Assembly (NCBI GenBank): GCA_903813345.2 | Contig: CAIIXF020000011.1 | Span: forward strand, 19,019,754 to 19,083,753 | From: Owenia fusiformis | Lineage: Eukaryota; Annelida; Polychaeta; Sabellida; Oweniidae | DNA length: 64,000 nt | Direction of reading: 5' to 3' | Part shown: positions 26,001 to 41,000 of the stretch, piece after piece | Numbering within the stretch: position 1 is the stretch's first letter | Layout of the letters: each line of letters opens with the position of its first letter | The notes under the pieces: generated by a model | What the model was told of the DNA's origin: nothing | What the model saw: only the letters and a program-made list of their open reading frames with translations | Databases searched by the model: none | Translations under genes and position numbers: made by a program

Positions 26001-29000
26001 ATGTGAGGCTGTAGAGGGGGACAGTTGTATGTGATAGGTACCCCACCCAGGCCCAACAGCTTGCTGAAATAGCATACATAGTGAATAATACTGATATCCT
26101 AGATTTATAAGTGATATATATTTATTCATGAATGGATGATATCATCAAAAGTGAGTGTGCAGATATCAATATCCATGAGGGTGTTAATGAAACATTTTCA
26201 AACATTTGATTGGCCATCATTACTATTAGCCTCCTTTTGATTAAAGTAGTAAAATCTGTTAACCATTGGATACAACAAAGTAGCTCAAGATTTAAAAGAT
26301 ATGTATATTTGATGGTAAAGTGAAAATTCTAAATATTCTAAATATTCCTTGAATTCAACAATTCACATCTCCTACTCACCAAAACAGATAATTTGGATCC
26401 GGACTTTTTACTGCATTTTCTCCCTTTGTATCATAGAGAGCAATGACAGAATTCTCCAAGTGTTCGAGGGCATCATCTGGCTCACCCTGTAGCAGCTCAA
26501 AGTTGGCAGCAGTGTTGTATATGGCAGGACACGTGGGAAGGGCCTCAATAGCTTCCCTTATCACCTTTAATGTAATCAGGTTAATTTCTTATAAAAGGCA
26601 AATAGCGAATGAAAACAACAGGTAAAGTTATTGGAAAGTATAACTGTAACATGGAAATTAAGTGGCATAATCCTTCAAAACAAGATGATTTTGCTTAAAA
26701 TGAAGAAAATCGTCTGCTTCTGAAAAACTTAGTAAGGCAGTGAGTTTTCACTGTACAAACTTTAATGTCAACTAGCCCATAATTCAAACCTATGGCTACT
26801 GCAAGACCAGGTATGAAGTAAGCTGTATTTTATCACATTTGAGTCCATATACATGTAACACTAATCCACATTTCCAAGTTTTTGCAGTCTAGCAATACGT
26901 ATTACTCTTGCAAATTGTTTGATTTTGACCCTTTTTAATATGAAATCCTTTCATCATCAAACCAAAGAATTTAGATTGAAATATGAGGTTATACCTTACC
27001 TTTCTTGTAGCTGCTGGCTGAGTCTGTAGAGAAATGAGACATAACCAGAGGTCTGGGATCTCCATTGATGTTTCTAATGATACATCATTCAATGACTCAT
27101 CCTTCCTACACTTTGCAGCCTCTGTAGCAACAATGTTCAGCAGCTTTCTCACAACCTTTTTACAATTGGCTTGCCTGGAAATGCCAAGAAGAACCCATAA
27201 ATCATTCAGTAATGGCAAATTGTGTTACTGTCATGAAATTTTGTGATTTTTTTTATTGGAGTGTGACTATAATATAAGCATATTATTGAGGATACAATGT
27301 AAAAAAAACATGGAGTCAAAAGAAAAAAACATTGACAATTCTCTATTTATGACACTTCATCCATAACTATGGTATTGTAAAGCTAATCCGAACACCTCCC
27401 AATCTGAACACTTTTTTTTGGTCCCATTTTTCTTCCCATTGACTCCCATGCTTAAAAAACTTGAATATTAGGGAAAATGGCCAGGTCTCAAAAATCATCA
27501 TTTTTTGGCCAAACCTGTATAGAAATATTATTTACTTATTCCTGTTCAGTAATAGAGAGATCAGGTTCCTGTACAATGGAAGGGAGGTCTTGATTCTAGC
27601 TACAGGCTCAGCTTTAGTCTTAGCACAGTCAGCCAATGCTTCAGCAAACTCTTTCTCTGTTGTCTTGGGCTTTATTCTTGGTTGCCAAGGTAACATAAAC
27701 GGATCCTACAATGCCAAAATGTAAGAGATTTCTATTTTTGAAGAGACTATAAATGAAACAAAGACATGAAATGCAAAGAAACACAAAAAAGTTTGCAATA
27801 TATGTCACATACAGTATTGTTCCTAAGGGTGCTTTTAACACTGCTTTATCTTCAATACAATATGATTTGTCCTTAACAAAAACAATAGGAAACTTTATCC
27901 TACAAAACAAACGATTGCAAAATTAACAAGGCAGTAACATGCAAAATGTCAACATCTGTCATTTGTTACGGATGCCAACAGCCAAACACTGACTGCCAAA
28001 CACCAACCACCAAACACTATCCACAAAAAACTTCTGGTGGTGACATATTAAAATGAAAGAGTTCATACATGTACCTTGGACCTGATCCTGTCAGGGCTAT
28101 CTCCACAGTAAAGCTGTTTTACAGGCAAACAATGGAACTCCAATAGATGAGTATAGCACAGCCATAGGAAACACAGATCACTACCCAACAACACGTCATG
28201 AGCTCTCGTGCTGTCAGATGATTTTAAGAACACTTTATCCGTTCCTTTAGCATTTGGTTTATCTTTGAGAAAAGTTGTTAAGATTTCTACAGCAGTTTCA
28301 AAGTGACTACATTGCACATGTAATTGCACCCAATAGAGTACTGTTTCCAGTATTTGGTGAGATTTAGTTGTATGGTTGATGCCCTCAGCTTTCTGAGTGG
28401 TGCCCTCAGTGGCCTGGGTGGTGCCCTCTGTTGGTAGAATGGTGCCCTCAGTAGGTGGAGTGGTGCCCTTTATTGCTGGAGTATCTTCCTCAGATGTCTG
28501 AGCAACATCCATGGTTGACACTTTCATTTCGCTTTTAATATTTTCATTTTGAATTTTGTCACTTTTTGTTTTTTCTCTTGCTAATTGATCACTAATTGAT
28601 GTCTCTGAATTTGGTTTGGTTGCTAAGGTTACACCTGCTGCATTTGAATGTCTTAATAGGAAGTCAAACAGTCTTTGGCACACTGCATCTTTCTCCTTGT
28701 ATGTTGATGCACTTTGCAGGAACTGCAATGGAAGAAGTACATTAAGATTACATTAATTGGTGAGGTTTGTTCCTGAGGATACAGTCAAAAATGACATTGG
28801 TGATTTGAAAAAGAAATTCAGTACATTTAGGCAAACAGGTTCATTTATTAGTGAGGTTAAAGTCGACTTACATTCCACCAAATCTCATACGATGGAGCAT
28901 ATCTCACACCCAGCTCATACATATCTAAAAGATCTGAGGTGTTCTGCCGCTCTCCGAATAACTTCAAGTAATGTTGCCATAGCAATGTATTTGTTTTATT

Positions 29001-32000
29001 CGCTTCCAGACCTCGGGATAGGACATTTAGAGCCTGTTCTAAGCTGTTATTCTGTGAGCTACAATAGATCAGAAATACATTGTGATATATGGCAGTATGT
29101 TTGCAAATATTGACCAAAATCACAATGGTCAAAAACGCTTAATCCAAATAATCTTCAAGCACAGTGAATAATAATTAGCAAACTTTTACCATAAATGAAT
29201 TGATCTCTTTCCTAAATTGAAATGTTTCCATGAGCAGCCACTAAAATTAAACATTCAATATTTTTATGTAGTTTTAAAATGTGGCAATGACAGTAAATCA
29301 AACTAACTTTGAATCAGACAGTTTCTTATAGGCAAGTTTCAGCCATAGGGTTACATTCAGAGGCATTTCTAATACAGCAGCCTCCAGATCTTGAACACTT
29401 GAGTCATCCGTTACAAAATACCGCACGTCTTGATCATTGAGGATATCATCAAGGTCCATGGGTATGGCCTGTGAGCTGGTTGTGAAGTCTGCAGGGGTCT
29501 TGGGCTTAAAGGTGTCTTGTTTTCGTTGCCTCTGGGGCAACCGCCAACTTCTAGCTTCAGGGAAGGTCCTATGAGGGTGGACTAAAGAAAAATACACCAG
29601 GCATTTATTGAGATTGTATTTAGATTATCTGTAAAAAGGTTTATCACAACAGAAATATATCTCAATACAAGAAATCAACACTAAATCATTTTACTCAAGC
29701 TCTTCATCATTTTATAGCATAGAAAGTAATCTTAGTTATCATACTCAAAATTGGTGAAATAAATGTATGACATAAGACCTAAGATATAAGATTCATAACA
29801 GGTCTAAAGCAAAGGGTAAAATTGGTATTTTCAAGTATTTGGCACACATCTTAGCTTCATACATTCAATCTGAAAATTGAATTATTTCATAAAATGACTC
29901 ACCATGTCCCGACTTATCATTTACTTTGCTGACCATCAAGAGGCACATCTCATCTGGGGTCATTGTCTTGCTGTTTTGCTTTAAGTAGCCTTTCACATAC
30001 TCATCTGTATCAATACACAAACATTTTTATTATTAAGAATATTTTATTCGTCTATATATTACATTACTTACATTATATTGATACAGTTTAATGAAACGGA
30101 TTGGACAAAAGGCTTTCGCCTCTTCTAAGTCCTCTCCTTAAGGACCTCTCCTTTTGACACAAACATTTTAATAGAACACAGTCCAAAATGCCCACATTAT
30201 TATTTCCCTAAAAATTATCTATATCAAGAAACATTCCCAACAACAATAGCCTTATAACACTACTTGCCATTTGTTACAGATGCCAACAATCAACCACTGA
30301 CCGCCATCCACAAAAAAGTTGGTGACATAAAAGTATCCCTTCCTCCAAACTTAAACTCTATTTAAAACTTTACAAAACAAAACTAAGTATAATTCAGCAG
30401 TTTTCCTGTACAGATGGAGGGTTGCTGTTGTATTTTGACCCTGTGGATGCATGTTAAGCTTAGTTCACACCAACGGCGCTTTGGTAGCGCTTTAAAGCAC
30501 CATGCAGAGCCGCTTTGCACGACGCTTTAAAGCACCATCAATGCGCCGTTGGTGTGAACTTAGCTTTAGATGTAGATGACATCTATCATCATAATCTTAC
30601 CAATTTTTTCATCATATTGCTGTGTATCAGTTGCATCGGTAATTCTGGCAACACTTGGGCAATAAGCCACTATGTCTTTGAGCACCTGTTCAGTATTGTA
30701 TGTGTAGTCCCTAGCATGTTGCCAAGGACATGTGTCATCATTGCACGAGCCATTGAGATCAAAACGACACAACCTTATATGTGGCTCAATGCCATGGCTG
30801 TATCGACTAGAACTTATACTGCACTTTTCCTTTGTACGAAAATACACACTGAATCTGTGGAATAAAAAGAAACATACATGTATTGGAGTTATTCAGAAAG
30901 CAAATATGCATCAAATAAAATGTCCAAGTAAACATTTAAGAACAGGGAATATTTTTTATTGTAGCAAGTCTTTACTGGATACTGGAATTTCTAAAGAAGA
31001 ATTGAAAATTAGCTCCCTTTTTAAGTCAGTATTGGTACAAGGCAATCATCTAGACAAAATGTAACAACCTACAAATATATAATAACAGACCTGTTACATC
31101 AAGCCAATGCTAAATGCCAGTCACCATAAAACTGAAGTGATGAATAAGAAGTTCATCGAACATCTAAAAAATGGTGAAAATCATTTCAACATATATAATG
31201 TATAATAGTACACAAACCTGTAAGATTTGAAGTTGAGCAATGGACTCTTGTAAGTAGACAAGGGGCCAATGTGTCCTTTCTCCTGTGTACCCAATCCTCC
31301 CTTTTGTTTGCCAAGCCTCAGCTCAAGATCTTGCTTCTCAGGGTAAAACATACTACAGAGATCATACATGTATTTATTGCTGGGTGTCTGAGTTTGGGGG
31401 CTCAGTGAAGCACTTTCCTGATACAATTTCTTCACAGTTTCCAGCTTCTTTCCAGTAGGTAACTTTATATTGAGCACATTTTTGAGTGTTTTACTCTTGT
31501 TGAGCATTGGGCCTTCATTCAATGTTGCCTGTGATTGGTCGACATTAACATTCATTTGGTCCGTATCTTTAGTTTTCTCCACATCGGGTTGGTTATTATT
31601 TCTTGCCATATTGTTATTTTCCCTGGGTGTAATATTACCTTTGGGGTCAAATAATTTTTGTTGCTCCCCTTCCATTTTGTTAATTCTCATATAGGCTGTA
31701 TCAGAGTTCAAGTTAGGTTTACTGCTTGGGTTCACCTCAATAAATGAACGCCTACGAGATGTTGTATCATTAACATTGTTAATATCTGTTATGTTAAGGT
31801 TTTCCAGTGTAATCTTGTCACCTTCTAACATAACATGTTCTGGTGCATTAGTCTTGTTCTTCTCACAATGACTACTCAACCTCCTTCTTTTTTCTTTAAT
31901 AGCCATAATTTTAGCACCGGGGGAAGTTACAGTAGGTCTTTTAGGGGGTTTTAGTTTGGTATTTTCAGATTGTTTCAATTTGCGAAGACGTTCAGCCAGT

Positions 32001-35000
32001 TGTTTTTCTAAAGCTAACAGTTTTCGTTTCTCGACTGCAAGTTCTGCTTGAGTCTTTCTGTGCACTGTCAAGCTGACTGAATCCATCTTTGGTTTCTTAA
32101 TTGACTGAAAGAAATTTATGTGCATCTAATTAAATATGAGAATCGTATATGATTTTTGAGATATAACTCTTGTATCTTTTTCATTAATGAAAATGCAAAA
32201 AATCTCAATCAATTTAAGAAAATGTCACTGACAATTAAAGGACTAAATCCAACGACATAATAGGAGACAATCTCCACTATTGCAACTACTGTATCATTAC
32301 CTCTACTGGTACAGATCTAGAGACCGAATAGCAAAATGTAAATCAATACTGTACCTGCATTGACTGTGTTTTGATTGGTCGTTTAGAAGGCATTGCAAGC
32401 TTAGGTTTGAAATCATCACCATATGCTTTCCTGCCTGCATCAAGTAGTTTCATATCAAGCTTCTGTAGCGTCTCTGTTCTCTCCTTTGTAGTGTTCTGTG
32501 ATGCATTTGCCTGGATTCACATAATATATATGTATACAACAATCTACTTTTTAATCCATGTAACGAAGATAATGTTTTTTATGGTTTATGTCGCTTCAAA
32601 GGTTAATAGGGCATTATTGTATGAGGCGTCCAATCAAAATTTTTGATGACACCTTTCAAAAAAGATTTTGATGAAGCAATGTTGGGGAGCAGCTAAAAAG
32701 AGTGCTAAAAACGAAAAATGCCTCTTACCAAAATCCCATTTCTGGTAAATTGGGATGACAACGAGATCATTATATTTTGACACATGATAGCCTTACAATG
32801 GAAAATATTTAATAAAATTCACATACCCTTTCTACAAGCTTCTCCATCTGGTCTTTGCGTACATTATAAATCTTCTCCGCTGCAGCTAGTTGCTCACGTA
32901 ATTTATTCACATTCTTCTCAGCAGATGTCAGCAGCTCTTGTTGCCGAGACATCTGATTCTGGAGGTTGATTTGTGACGCTTTAGCTTGTGAAGCTTCTTC
33001 CCTAAATGTATATGAAATATTTAGCTAAAATACTTCAAATAGAGATCACATTTTGTGTAGGATTCTAGAAATATTTCATCAATCATTTTCACCACATTTG
33101 ATGTCTTGCTCTGTCTAATGCAATTAATTCTTTTAAATAAATAAATGATAAAAAATAACCAACAGTTCATACTTCTTTCAGTTTAATATACAATTTTCTC
33201 AGAAGTACCCCTTTTCCAGTTTCTATGACAACTGCTTTATCACGATATTTCATCAGATATCATTCATTTTTTCCAGAACAGTTGCAGATATACTTAATTC
33301 CTAATGATAGCGAGAGATATAAAAATAAATTTTCAAACCATTCAAGTGTATGGAAGTGACTCTTAGCATAGTTATCACATATCAGTGTTCTTAAGCAAAA
33401 CAAAGACTTTCTTTTCACCACCAAATATTTTCAATGGATTGATTAGAATCTTTCATTTGACAACAAAGACAGCTCAAATGGGCTATCAATAAATTGTCAA
33501 AAATTTTATAAAATTATCAAAAATAATATTCTTAAATATGCACAGTGCCTCTTTATAGATGGTCATCATACGCTTCTCAAAAGAAAAAAATACCTGAGTT
33601 TGAAGATCTTGGCCTCAATAGCCTTGACTCTTGATTCTCTCTCAACCTGTTCAGTAGTTTTCTTAGGGCCAGGGGAGACTGATTTTGTGACCTTGTTCCC
33701 TGGTGGTTTCTTTATATCCAGGCCCACCTGAACAGTGTTTTCTTTTCCTTCCATTGCCTTAGCAGCCATACGTTTCATGATCTGTTCACGCAGCTTGCGA
33801 TATTCATCCTGCATTGTCATAGACATTGCTCTCATAGCATCTGGGGTTGGGTGAATTTTTGCTTGCTCGATTTTCTGTCTAGCTTTGGGTTGAGGTTTTG
33901 GTGTGACTGGAGTTTGTTTATTGTCGACAGATTGCCGCATATCTTTGAGGAAAGCACCTAGGTTGCTAAGGAAGGCTTGTTGCTGGGACGATTTTGGTTT
34001 TTCATCATCAGAGGAATCATCATCCAGATTGATCACAACAGGCTCATGTTGAGGAATCTGAAAATATATTCAGGACCATATTAGCAAGAGACAATATTGT
34101 TCCTCTTAGGTTTGATATGTTTAACTATTATTCACTGTCATATTTCCCACTCTCTGATTGGTCTATGTCCCAGTCCTATGATGACTAGTAATTCCTACAT
34201 CATCATCAAGTTCAGTTAGAGGCATTCTAAGTGAGGCCGTTTTCTTTAAATTTCTCCAATACATGTGTCGTGGGTGTTTGAACGTTTTCTTGTGATTGTT
34301 TAGAATCATCACTTTAGAAGTTTGCATGGCAAAACATTTGGAATCCAGATTCAACCTAGTTTAGCCGAAATCATTGGTTTATCAAAAACAAAAGAATTTT
34401 GGCCACCATCTTGAATGATACTAACTGCAGTTAGAATCATCCAGGTGTGGAACAGTTTTCATGTGAATAGGAAATAAGAAGCCATATTCCCTATGAATTA
34501 ATCCAGTGTTACCTGAACCATACACCCTGGCTAGCATTTCACCCAGTGCACTTTTATACCAAACAAAATATTTCCACAAATCAATGTTTCCAAATAAATA
34601 TGATAAAAATTAAATTCAGTTTCTTTGCTTTATTTATAGATAAATAATGTCTTAATGAAATATATTGAAATGAGAAGATGTAATTTAATAGCTCAGATGC
34701 AAAACTTCTTATTGTTGGTATTTCAGTAATTGTAAAGCTGCCCTAGGGCCCATATACAATTACAACCAGAAAATGGAAATAAAATATAGACTTAGCTAGA
34801 TAATGTTGGTGTATTGCCCTTCAATTTAAAGAAACTAACAATCAGAAATATTCGGAAAATATTGATTAATATATTCTTCATTAATTAGCTTTATTGCAGT
34901 AATTATAACATATTGAAACACCTGTCTTAAAAGTTAGATACATATGATATCTCATTTGATTTTGATATGTTCAGAAATTGAGATGTATTAGTTTAAAAAT

Positions 35001-38000
35001 TGTTATTCAATCATATAGGATTTAAGTAATGCAAAAGTATTGCATTCAAAGGCAATCAGTAATATTCACTTATAACAGCTGAATTTTGATCTACATAATT
35101 TTCGGGACATGCTCACTTTGTGAAATGTTAAAATGTGTTGTCCAGGGTTTTATCAGCAAAAGACAATTAATTTAATTTAGAACAAAAGGCTGCACGATGC
35201 CCCAGAGATATAGTTGTCACTGTCATAGCCGTAGGGACCAAGGGTTTGATGGGTTCGGACGAACCCCCAGTCAGGGTTTCCCCAAAAATATATTTGTCGA
35301 AAACCAGAAACATTAAATTCAATTTATATGACAAGTAAATAAATAAAAACATAATAAAGTTGTACACTTCTTTCCAAAAGTTTGGCAACCTTTGGCACGG
35401 GTTGGGGTTGTCTAATTTTGGGAAGACCCGGATCATCATGACATTATGCAAAGAAATAACAATAATTTCGCACAACTTAAAAGCTGCTTCATATCCGGTG
35501 AAATAAACCAACTGTATTTGTTCAATTTGTTCAATCAATTTAACATAATTTATTTTTATTTTAACATAAAAACAACTACTTATTGGTTTAATACTGATGA
35601 AAACACATTTTCTTTCAAATCTGTGCGCCTTCGTTTTGTTTTATTTCAAACAAAAAAATTCTTGCCCGGAGCTGATTAGTCCCCAAGAGCAAATATCAAA
35701 TAATAGAAACATTTTGAAATTAGTTATTATAAAAACCACACATGTATGAATCATTTATAAACACAAGCATTTGAATGGGTATAGCATTTATTATGCATCA
35801 CTTCGATTTCTTTTATATTAAAACTTTGATGGAATTAAAATGCGAAATTATTTATATTATACGATTACAGTTAAGACAAACACGAGCTTCAGTGTCTATA
35901 ATCAGCCTTTAAAAAACATTCCGATGTGACTGCTATTTACGTCATTAAAGATTCAAAATTCGGTTTAAGTGATGTCATATTTGAAATCTACATGTAAAAG
36001 TACATCTAGAAATATGGTTTCCAAAATTGTTGATCAACAATGTAATATTTTTGAAAATGTGACTTCTAGATCGGGTTGATCCCCCATAGACCCCATGTTA
36101 CAAAATCACAAAAAGTAAAATCTTTTATTGTATTGGACAGATAACATTTTCCTTTCCTGGACATATTTTGATTTGCATAACTATTACATATGTAAGGGTT
36201 ATATGAAAATTGAACCACTAAAACAGATGTAATTTAAGTTAAAGGGGACTTTCTACTATACCCGCCATGCTATCTGACCCGAACGAGCCACCTGGTGGTG
36301 AAACTTTGTTGTAAGGCATTGCAATTTGAAAAAGGTTTAATTTTAGAGCCTACGGAGTACAATAGATTTCGTGTTATTTCATCATCTGTCACTTCTATCG
36401 TCAGAGAGTATTCACGTAGCCATAAAGACTTTTTGTGCGCCATGATTAAATAAATATTTCATTCTTCGAAAATATTTGCTAATAATTATTCTTCAATTCA
36501 GTAACTAAATGTAAGTTCATAAGGTCATTATGAATGAACATTCCTTAAATTAAAGCTTAAAATGAAATAACAAATAAAATCTTTTGATTTGGAGTTTTTT
36601 AGAAAAATCATAATCTTTGTATTAAATTTTGGGAATTGCATGTTTCAGAATTTGACATATCTTTGTGTGAACTCTAAAGTCTATCTCAATAAATTAGAAA
36701 TGAGGGTTTCTCCCTAAAGTAGCTCATTTTAAAAAGATGCATATGTTCCTTAAAGATGTGTTAGGATTTGCACTTAAACTAAGCTCTATGTTAACTCTTA
36801 ATTTGAATTTCATTAAACAAATGTAATATTAAAAACATGATCTTGCCTATTCACTTTTTGATGTACAGTACATGTATTCAGTTTTCATTTCAAATAATAA
36901 GCTTATTCATAGGACTCTGAATGACATTCTGGTGATTAAGAATTGAATTAATCTTGCATCAAGATCCTGGACCCCCTCTCGACATATCTCTTTAATAATC
37001 TGCAATCAAGAAATTGATAGACATAATTTAATCAGATAAATGGCTTTCTAGTTGTTAAGATTGGTGATAAAGTATTTGTTGGAACCTTTATTTAATATTT
37101 GTGTAGGGCTTGATATATCTGATCTATATAGGGATTTAGCAAGGGATTATTGGGTCAAATGTATTTTCCTCGCTAATGCCTGGGTCACATTTGCCGCGAT
37201 TCATCTGCCGCCGATTGAGTATTTTGTTCTAAACTGAAATATGTGTTGCAATCAAATGTTTCGAAAGTCATTCACCATGATCTAAGCAAAACATTATTAA
37301 AGCTCTTTTTTAGACTTTCAATCAATTTAAATCAATCAAGTTTGAATGCTATCTCGCATATATTGCATACATGTATTTGCAGATGTGGTGATTGTATCTT
37401 ACATTTTCACATAACAAGAGCTGTCATTTGACATGTAATCTTGAGTTTTCAATATTTTGATACATTTGTTTATTATTTTGCGATCATGAAAGCTTTAATC
37501 GGGGATAAAGATTTTGACAAACTCCTTTTGGTTATCACTCTATAGGTGGTTATAGCATTGAACATTGAATTTACACCCCATTTTGGGCTTTTAGATAAAA
37601 TGCATACACTATATCACAAGTACAAGTTTAAATGGTAACCACTCATTCTGATACTCAGACCATCTCTGCTATGCACAAGAATAGAAGGACACTGAGAGAA
37701 AGCCGTGATATCTCACGATGGTAACCACTGGCTTATAGAATGACCACCTCAAATCAGCAACACATATCCCTGTAGACTCAACAGGATACCAGAATTAAAT
37801 TTCTAATGTTTAATTATATCAAAATATTCCTACTTACAAAAGTGCTAACTGTCACTGAATATAAAGCGACAAAAGTTCAACTAGTGAGATACACAAAAAT
37901 ACTTCATTTAGACACCAACCAAAACTTGCACGCAATCAATGATTAACATAAGTATCAACTAAGGTATCTCTTGTTGTAATATGATTAAAATATAACGGTT

Positions 38001-41000
38001 CTAAACTAATTGAATAATATATAGATATATGGTTTCACACTTGCAAAATCCAACTTTTCAGTTTAATTTTAATGCAAAAATGACAATATAAAATCGAAGA
38101 TCTGGCTGTAACTTACAGAAGCTAAAAAAATAAGATGTTGAGATTAATTCAACTTCATGGAAGAGTTAGAGAGAAATCAGAGATATAGCATCAATCTACA
38201 GATAAATATGATAAAGATAATCTGTAGAGGATTAGTATCACAACAAGAATCTTTCAGTACTGCATTCCCAGGTTATGCACTGAATGGCAACTTATGTCTA
38301 TTAGAATCTTTCAGTACTGCATTCCCAGGTTATGCACTGAATGGCAACTTATGTCGCTGACAAAGATATAAACCCTAGACTCAGAGTTTGTCCGATTCTA
38401 ATGTAATAAGTGAATTATGACAACTCAAAAGAATGATAAGTTGTTTTTATTCGAAAAACTGCTACGTTAAAATTATGAACGTTAGACCTCTGGTTTGTTA
38501 CATCATATAAACATTTCTATGTAAAAAACTCAGAATGTGAACACCTGCCAGTCTGAACACTTGTATATGTATATATATTACTACAATTCAGCGTATATCT
38601 ATACATGTTTGGGTTATTATCATTTCAACAAAAGCGAAGCCGTCGATTCCCTCAGAGCGATCATCGTGTTCTCATACACTTTCTGTATAGATACTGTCCT
38701 TCTATGATGAGTGGTGGAGTAATGGAGTGTTAGTTATTCCACCATGGGGAGAATTCAGGTTGTTTCAGCAAGTCAGTCTTAATACTATGCATTTTTTCAA
38801 GACACGCTTCATAGGACACATCTATAATGCTGAGGTAGCCAAGGGTAAAACCTGATTCCCCTTTCGGTTCAACTGGAGAATCGACTTCGAATCCAAACCG
38901 ACTAATGTCAGAATAATCGGCAAGTTTGTCAATGTTGATAAAATCACCGACTTTCCCGGAGCCAAATGTTGACAAATATGCAAATAAACCAAATTGGTTC
39001 GGTTTCAGTGTAGGTTGTTCAGGCGTTATTCCTCTGTTTACACTGAGGTAGGCCTCGGTAATATCTCCCTTGTTCAAAATCTCATCATAGATCTTGAACA
39101 TGAAGTGGAAGGCCCTGCCGTTTATCTCCATCAGCTTAAAAGTTCCATCCCTGAAGACGAACAATTCAACATCAACGAACTCATTGTCAAATCCAAACTT
39201 TTGGAGATTTTCAACTAGTGCGTGAAACACTTTCCATATCTCTTCTTGGGTGTACCTTGAGAGAGCTGATGGGAAGCCACATCCTTGAAAACATTGAGGG
39301 CGGTGGGGCCAGTAGATGTTGTCGCCGATAGCCCATGGGACAATCTTACCGTGTGAAACTAGACCGTCCACACCATGTATTGAGACCGGCTCCTGAATAA
39401 TGTCTATGTATTGTTCAAGCATGACCAGGCCGTCCAAGGCTTGAGGATATTTTTTTAAGTCTAGAAATTGCTCAATGAGGCCCTTGAATGGACTGAGTAT
39501 ACCTTTCACATTATTTTTTATCAGCTTCATCTGATAACGTAAACTATCGTCCTCTCGAGCCACGCCAACTAAACAGGAGGCTGTTCCCATAGCAGGTTTT
39601 ACGAACACAGGGAAGCTCTTGTTCGCACTAAGAGGCGTATGATTTCTTTTCGCAAAATCAAATCTCGTGACATCAGTACAATCATAGGCGACATTAACAC
39701 TCGCCTTACTACCCACTAATTGGCGGGTGTAGTATTTGTTGAGGCAGACGTAAGAGCCCTCAAACGATGGGCCGGTAAGATGCGGATATGCTTCCACCAG
39801 TGCTGCCTGGACGATACCACCCAAATCAGCAATACCGATTACACATCCTATGGATTCCCTATCAATGATGACACAGCAGTTTGAATATATAATACCCAAA
39901 TCCAAAGGGGTTTCCACAGCATAGAAATTGGAGTAGAAATAAAATTCATCATTTTCAAAACATCCTCTTTGTTTTTTTGTTTTCACATGCTTCTTTAATA
40001 CGAGATCCAGCCCTTTAATTGGAGCAACTACCAATATATTCCGCGATCTATCTCTGATGTTAGTCATGTTTGGTACAAAAAGTAATACATGTATGTTCGA
40101 TTCCTTGTACAGGGTGGTCAAAAAATGGAAACCCTAATTCCATTTTCCTCATATCTATGTCATTTTAAATAATAACTCCCTGATATTTTAAACTTTTGTA
40201 CATCATTCAATTTGCTACCAGCCTATTTTATTTCAAGACCATCAGATTGATAGTCACAGTGTTTCAGTACTTTAAAGAACATGCCCAGTGGCCACTGTTG
40301 TGTTGTGGGGAAGCCTGTATTCATCATCTAAAATGTCCTTACCTGTGGGGAGATAGAGTATATGAGAATGACCTCAGGACAATTGCAAACCTCAAAAGTG
40401 AGGTCATTCGTGTCATCTAAGCCATACCTGCTGAGGAATGCATTCGGGTCATTGATAACTGTGCTGTTTTGCCTACAGCGCCATGGTGGCCAAATCTGAA
40501 GCATGTTATTCATAGTACTGTAAAATTGTGACTATCAGTCTGATGGTCATGAAATATGGTAGACTACAAATGTGTGAAATATTAGGGAGTAATATATTAA
40601 CGTGACAAAGATATAAGGAAATGCAGGGTTTCCATTTTTTGACCACCCTGTATATTATTTAGTTGTGCTTTATTAAAACAGCTAAGGCGTCTAACCTTAA
40701 AAAAGGTCATCATAGTACCCCGGACAGGTTGAATGATGCAGTCAGGTTTTACTCTATATTTGCAATGGAACAACCATTCTTATTGAAATTTTTAAGATTT
40801 ATTCTAGAGACAATTTCCAACATGGAAAATAAACATTTTTTCAAAATTTCCAATTTTATGATTTTGACAGACAACCCAGTGGCGAAAAAGGTGTGTTATC
40901 AGAGGACACATGACTCAGAGTGACAAGTTTTCTATTGGCCTAATACACTATAATAATATCACTGAATATGACAAAAATGAATAACAATAATCAGCCATAA

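Noticed and set aside
30515-31064. Two overlapping plus-strand ORFs of 116 and 110 aa
   Set aside because: Antisense to the zinc-finger exon 14 and to the adjacent introns (14 and 13).
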